Assembly (NCBI GenBank): GCA_029263395.1
Contig: JAJCXO010000004.1
Span: 17,016-81,015 of the forward strand
Direction of reading: 5' to 3'
DNA: 64,000 bases
From: Acidobacteriota bacterium
Lineage (GTDB): Bacteria > Acidobacteriota > Thermoanaerobaculia > Multivoradales > J023
This document shows positions 62,233 to 64,000 of the stretch, one piece after another (within the stretch, counting starts at the first letter, position 1; the number at the start of each line of letters is the position of its first letter). Position numbers and translations under genes: made by a program. The notes beneath the pieces are model-generated. The model was not told the DNA's origin. It saw only the letters and a program-made list of their open reading frames with translations, and did no database searches.

Positions 62233-64000
62233 TCAAATCGTATCGAAGTGTGGCGATGGTGTTGCCATCAGAACTTCGGCGCGCTGTTGATTGACCGGTT
62301 CAGAAAATAAGAAACCCTGGGCATAACCACAGCCCAAATCGGAGAGTTTCTGGCGTTGCTCGACGGTTTCGACGCCTTCCGCAACGATGTCCAGGCGCCG
62401 ACCTCGACAAAGCGCGACGATACCTTCGACCAGTTCGTCGCTGCCGTTGTCCACGCCGAGATTCCTTACAAACCAGCGATCAATCTTGATGCGATCGAAA
62501 GGCAGGCGGTGCAAGACGCTGAGGGACGAGTAGCCGGTACCAAAGTCGTCTAGCGAGACGCGAATGCCGAGTCGTTTGATGCGAGCGAGCGTTTGAACCA
62601 CTGCCTCGGGTTCGTTCATCACCGCCGCCTCGGTAATCTCCAGGGTCAAGCGGTCGCCGGTCAACCCGCTCGTATCGAGTACTTGGCTCAGCTGGTCGAG
62701 CAGGTCGGGTTGGAGGAACTGGCGTGTGGACAGATTGACGCTGATGAAAACTGGCTCACGTGGCGAACGTCGGTCGTTCCACAGCTTCATCTGGCGACAA
62801 GCTTCGAGCAACACTCCATGCCCAATTGGGTTGATCAGCCCCGTCTCTTCAGCCATTGCCATGAAACTTCCAGGCTGTAACAAGCCGTGTTCGGGGTGTT
62901 GCCAGCGGACCAGCGCTTCGAAGCCAGCCAAATGGCCAGTGGGCAGGGCTACGATCGGTTGATAGTAGACCTCGAACTGCCAGCTCGCCAAGGCCCGACG
63001 CAAGTCGGTTTCGAGCTGTAGTTGAGAACTGACCTCGGCGTGCATCTTCGAGTCGAAGATGGCATAACCTGCTCTGCCTTGGCTTTTGGCACGGTACATA
63101 GCGGTATCGGCGTCGCGTACGACATCCTCGGGCCGTGAGTTGCTCTCCGACAGAGCGATGCCGATCGAGACGCTCGAATAGACTTCTCGACCTTCAAGAT
63201 GAAATGGTACCTCGAGCTCTTGCTGGATTCTGTGGGCGACACGGACTGCGTTGGAGGCGTCCTTGACATCGTCCAGGAGAATGGCAAATTCATCTCCTCC
63301 CAAGCGTGCGAGCGTATCATTGGGTCGCAGGCAGCTGGCCAATCGATGACCGGCTTGAACCAAGAGAAGGTCGCCCACGGCGTGACCGAAACTGTCATTG
63401 ACCATCTTGAAGCGGTCAAGGTCGAGGAACAGTACCGCGCATCGATAGTCGCTGAAGCGGACCCGACGCGTCAGACAATGACTCAGGCGGTCCATCAGCA
63501 GGGTCCGATTGGGCAGTTTGGTCAGGGAGTCATGCAACGCATCGTGAAGGAGTTGATCTTCGACTTTTTTTCGGTCGCTGATGTCTTCGACGGTTGCTTC
63601 GTAACCTGTTACTTCGCCTTTGGCATTGCGAATGGCATGGGCATGAGAGCGGACCCAGATTTTGCTGCCGTCCAACCGTTGGACTTGGGTCTCGAAGTTA
63701 GTGACCCGGCCCTCGTACTGCATTATGGCTTTCCAGGCTTTGCGGTCGTCTGGATCGGTATAGAGCTTACCGGTGTCGAGTCCGAGGAGGGTGCCACGGT
63801 TGTGTGCACCGAGAAGTTCCGCCATCGCACCGTTGAACACTTCGAGCTCACCGCGGCGCGAGATGCGGTAGACCCCTACCGGTACTCCCTCGAAGAGGCT
63901 TCGGTAGCGCTGCTCCGATGCGCGCAGCGCTTCTTCGGCTCGTTTGCGTGGCGTTATGTCTCGGATGACCAATTGGGTCGCGGGGCGGCCTTCGTAGCTG
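62233..64000 (-). CDS. PAS-GGDEF-EAL cyclic-di-GMP protein, partial
   Basis: The C-terminal 589 or so codons are in the window; the gene continues beyond its right edge. Visible are the end of one PAS domain (VIRDITPRKRAEE), a complete PAS domain with PAC (about 63480-63900), a GGDEF domain with intact ARLGGDEFAI, and an EAL domain with FEALVRW, EITEAAV and DDFGTGYSSL motifs. Both cyclase and phosphodiesterase motifs are preserved, so it could make or degrade c-di-GMP depending on signals at the PAS domains. It may be upstream of the sensor kinase on the same strand, but a 326-bp gap argues for separate units. Confidence 0.93.
   Translation of the reverse strand, partial: SYEGRPATQLVIRDITPRKRAEEALRASEQRYRSLFEGVPVGVYRISRRGELEVFNGAMAELLGAHNRGTLLGLDTGKLYTDPDDRKAWKAIMQYEGRVTNFETQVQRLDGSKIWVRSHAHAIRNAKGEVTGYEATVEDISDRKKVEDQLLHDALHDSLTKLPNRTLLMDRLSHCLTRRVRFSDYRCAVLFLDLDRFKMVNDSFGHAVGDLLLVQAGHRLASCLRPNDTLARLGGDEFAILLDDVKDASNAVRVAHRIQQELEVPFHLEGREVYSSVSIGIALSESNSRPEDVVRDADTAMYRAKSQGRAGYAIFDSKMHAEVSSQLQLETDLRRALASWQFEVYYQPIVALPTGHLAGFEALVRWQHPEHGLLQPGSFMAMAEETGLINPIGHGVLLEACRQMKLWNDRRSPREPVFISVNLSTRQFLQPDLLDQLSQVLDTSGLTGDRLTLEITEAAVMNEPEAVVQTLARIKRLGIRVSLDDFGTGYSSLSVLHRLPFDRIKIDRWFVRNLGVDNGSDELVEGIVALCRGRRLDIVAEGVETVEQRQKLSDLGCGYAQGFLFSEPVNQQRAEVLMATPSPHFDTI

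Overview
The window is 64 kb of GC-rich bacterial DNA. Several traits point to an uncultured Acidobacteriota, probably near Thermoanaerobaculia: an ADOP-type duplicated permease, long secreted proteins with delta-60 and Ig-like repeats and an IPTL-CTERM-like tail, many lipoprotein peptidases, a wax-ester synthase, and two-component and c-di-GMP signalling genes. This placement is an inference. No rRNA, tRNA, insertion sequence or CRISPR array was recognised.

Layout. 0.1-6.4 kb: a bacteriocin-type export operon (HlyD adaptor, C39 peptidase-ABC, second ABC), preceded by a short ORF with a strong Shine-Dalgarno sequence. 6.5-11 kb: a very large Tat-exported multicopper oxidase and a GIDE-like membrane protein. 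11.1-16 kb: a giant reverse-strand repeat protein interrupted by an amber codon. 16.2-19.4 kb: a small secreted protein, 42-bp palindromic repeats, a DJ-1/PfpI lipoprotein and a WS/DGAT acyltransferase. 19.7-23.5 kb: a sensor kinase overlapping a receiver-Ser/Thr kinase fusion. 23.5-25 kb: an HxlR regulator among decayed genes. 25.4-34.7 kb: secreted proteins, an M16 peptidase and a glutaminase. 34.9-36.3 kb: two more decayed genes. 36.3-39.6 kb: a PdxR-like regulator divergent from pdxST (vitamin B6 synthesis). 39.7-48.6 kb: a hydrolase, an MFS transporter, M20 and M2 peptidases, a YyaL-like protein and an FGE-fold protein.

The most interesting part is 48.7-61.9 kb, which reads as a ribosomally synthesised peptide (RiPP) locus. 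It holds a 72-residue precursor-like peptide two bases upstream of an M50 membrane peptidase whose N-terminus looks PqqD-like. It also holds a radical SAM/SPASM maturase, an ADOP permease, a three-gene ABC-2 exporter, and a histidine kinase with an NtrC-type regulator. Good -24/-12 (sigma-54) promoter matches lie upstream of the precursor, the ADOP permease and the exporter, so the regulator probably controls the locus. A hairpin-rich, gene-free segment ending in a strong forward terminator lies between the precursor and the permease and may encode a non-coding RNA. The window ends inside a PAS-GGDEF-EAL protein.

At least six loci show nonsense codons, frameshifts or abrupt ends. Several genes carry in-frame tandem duplications of 9-18 bp.
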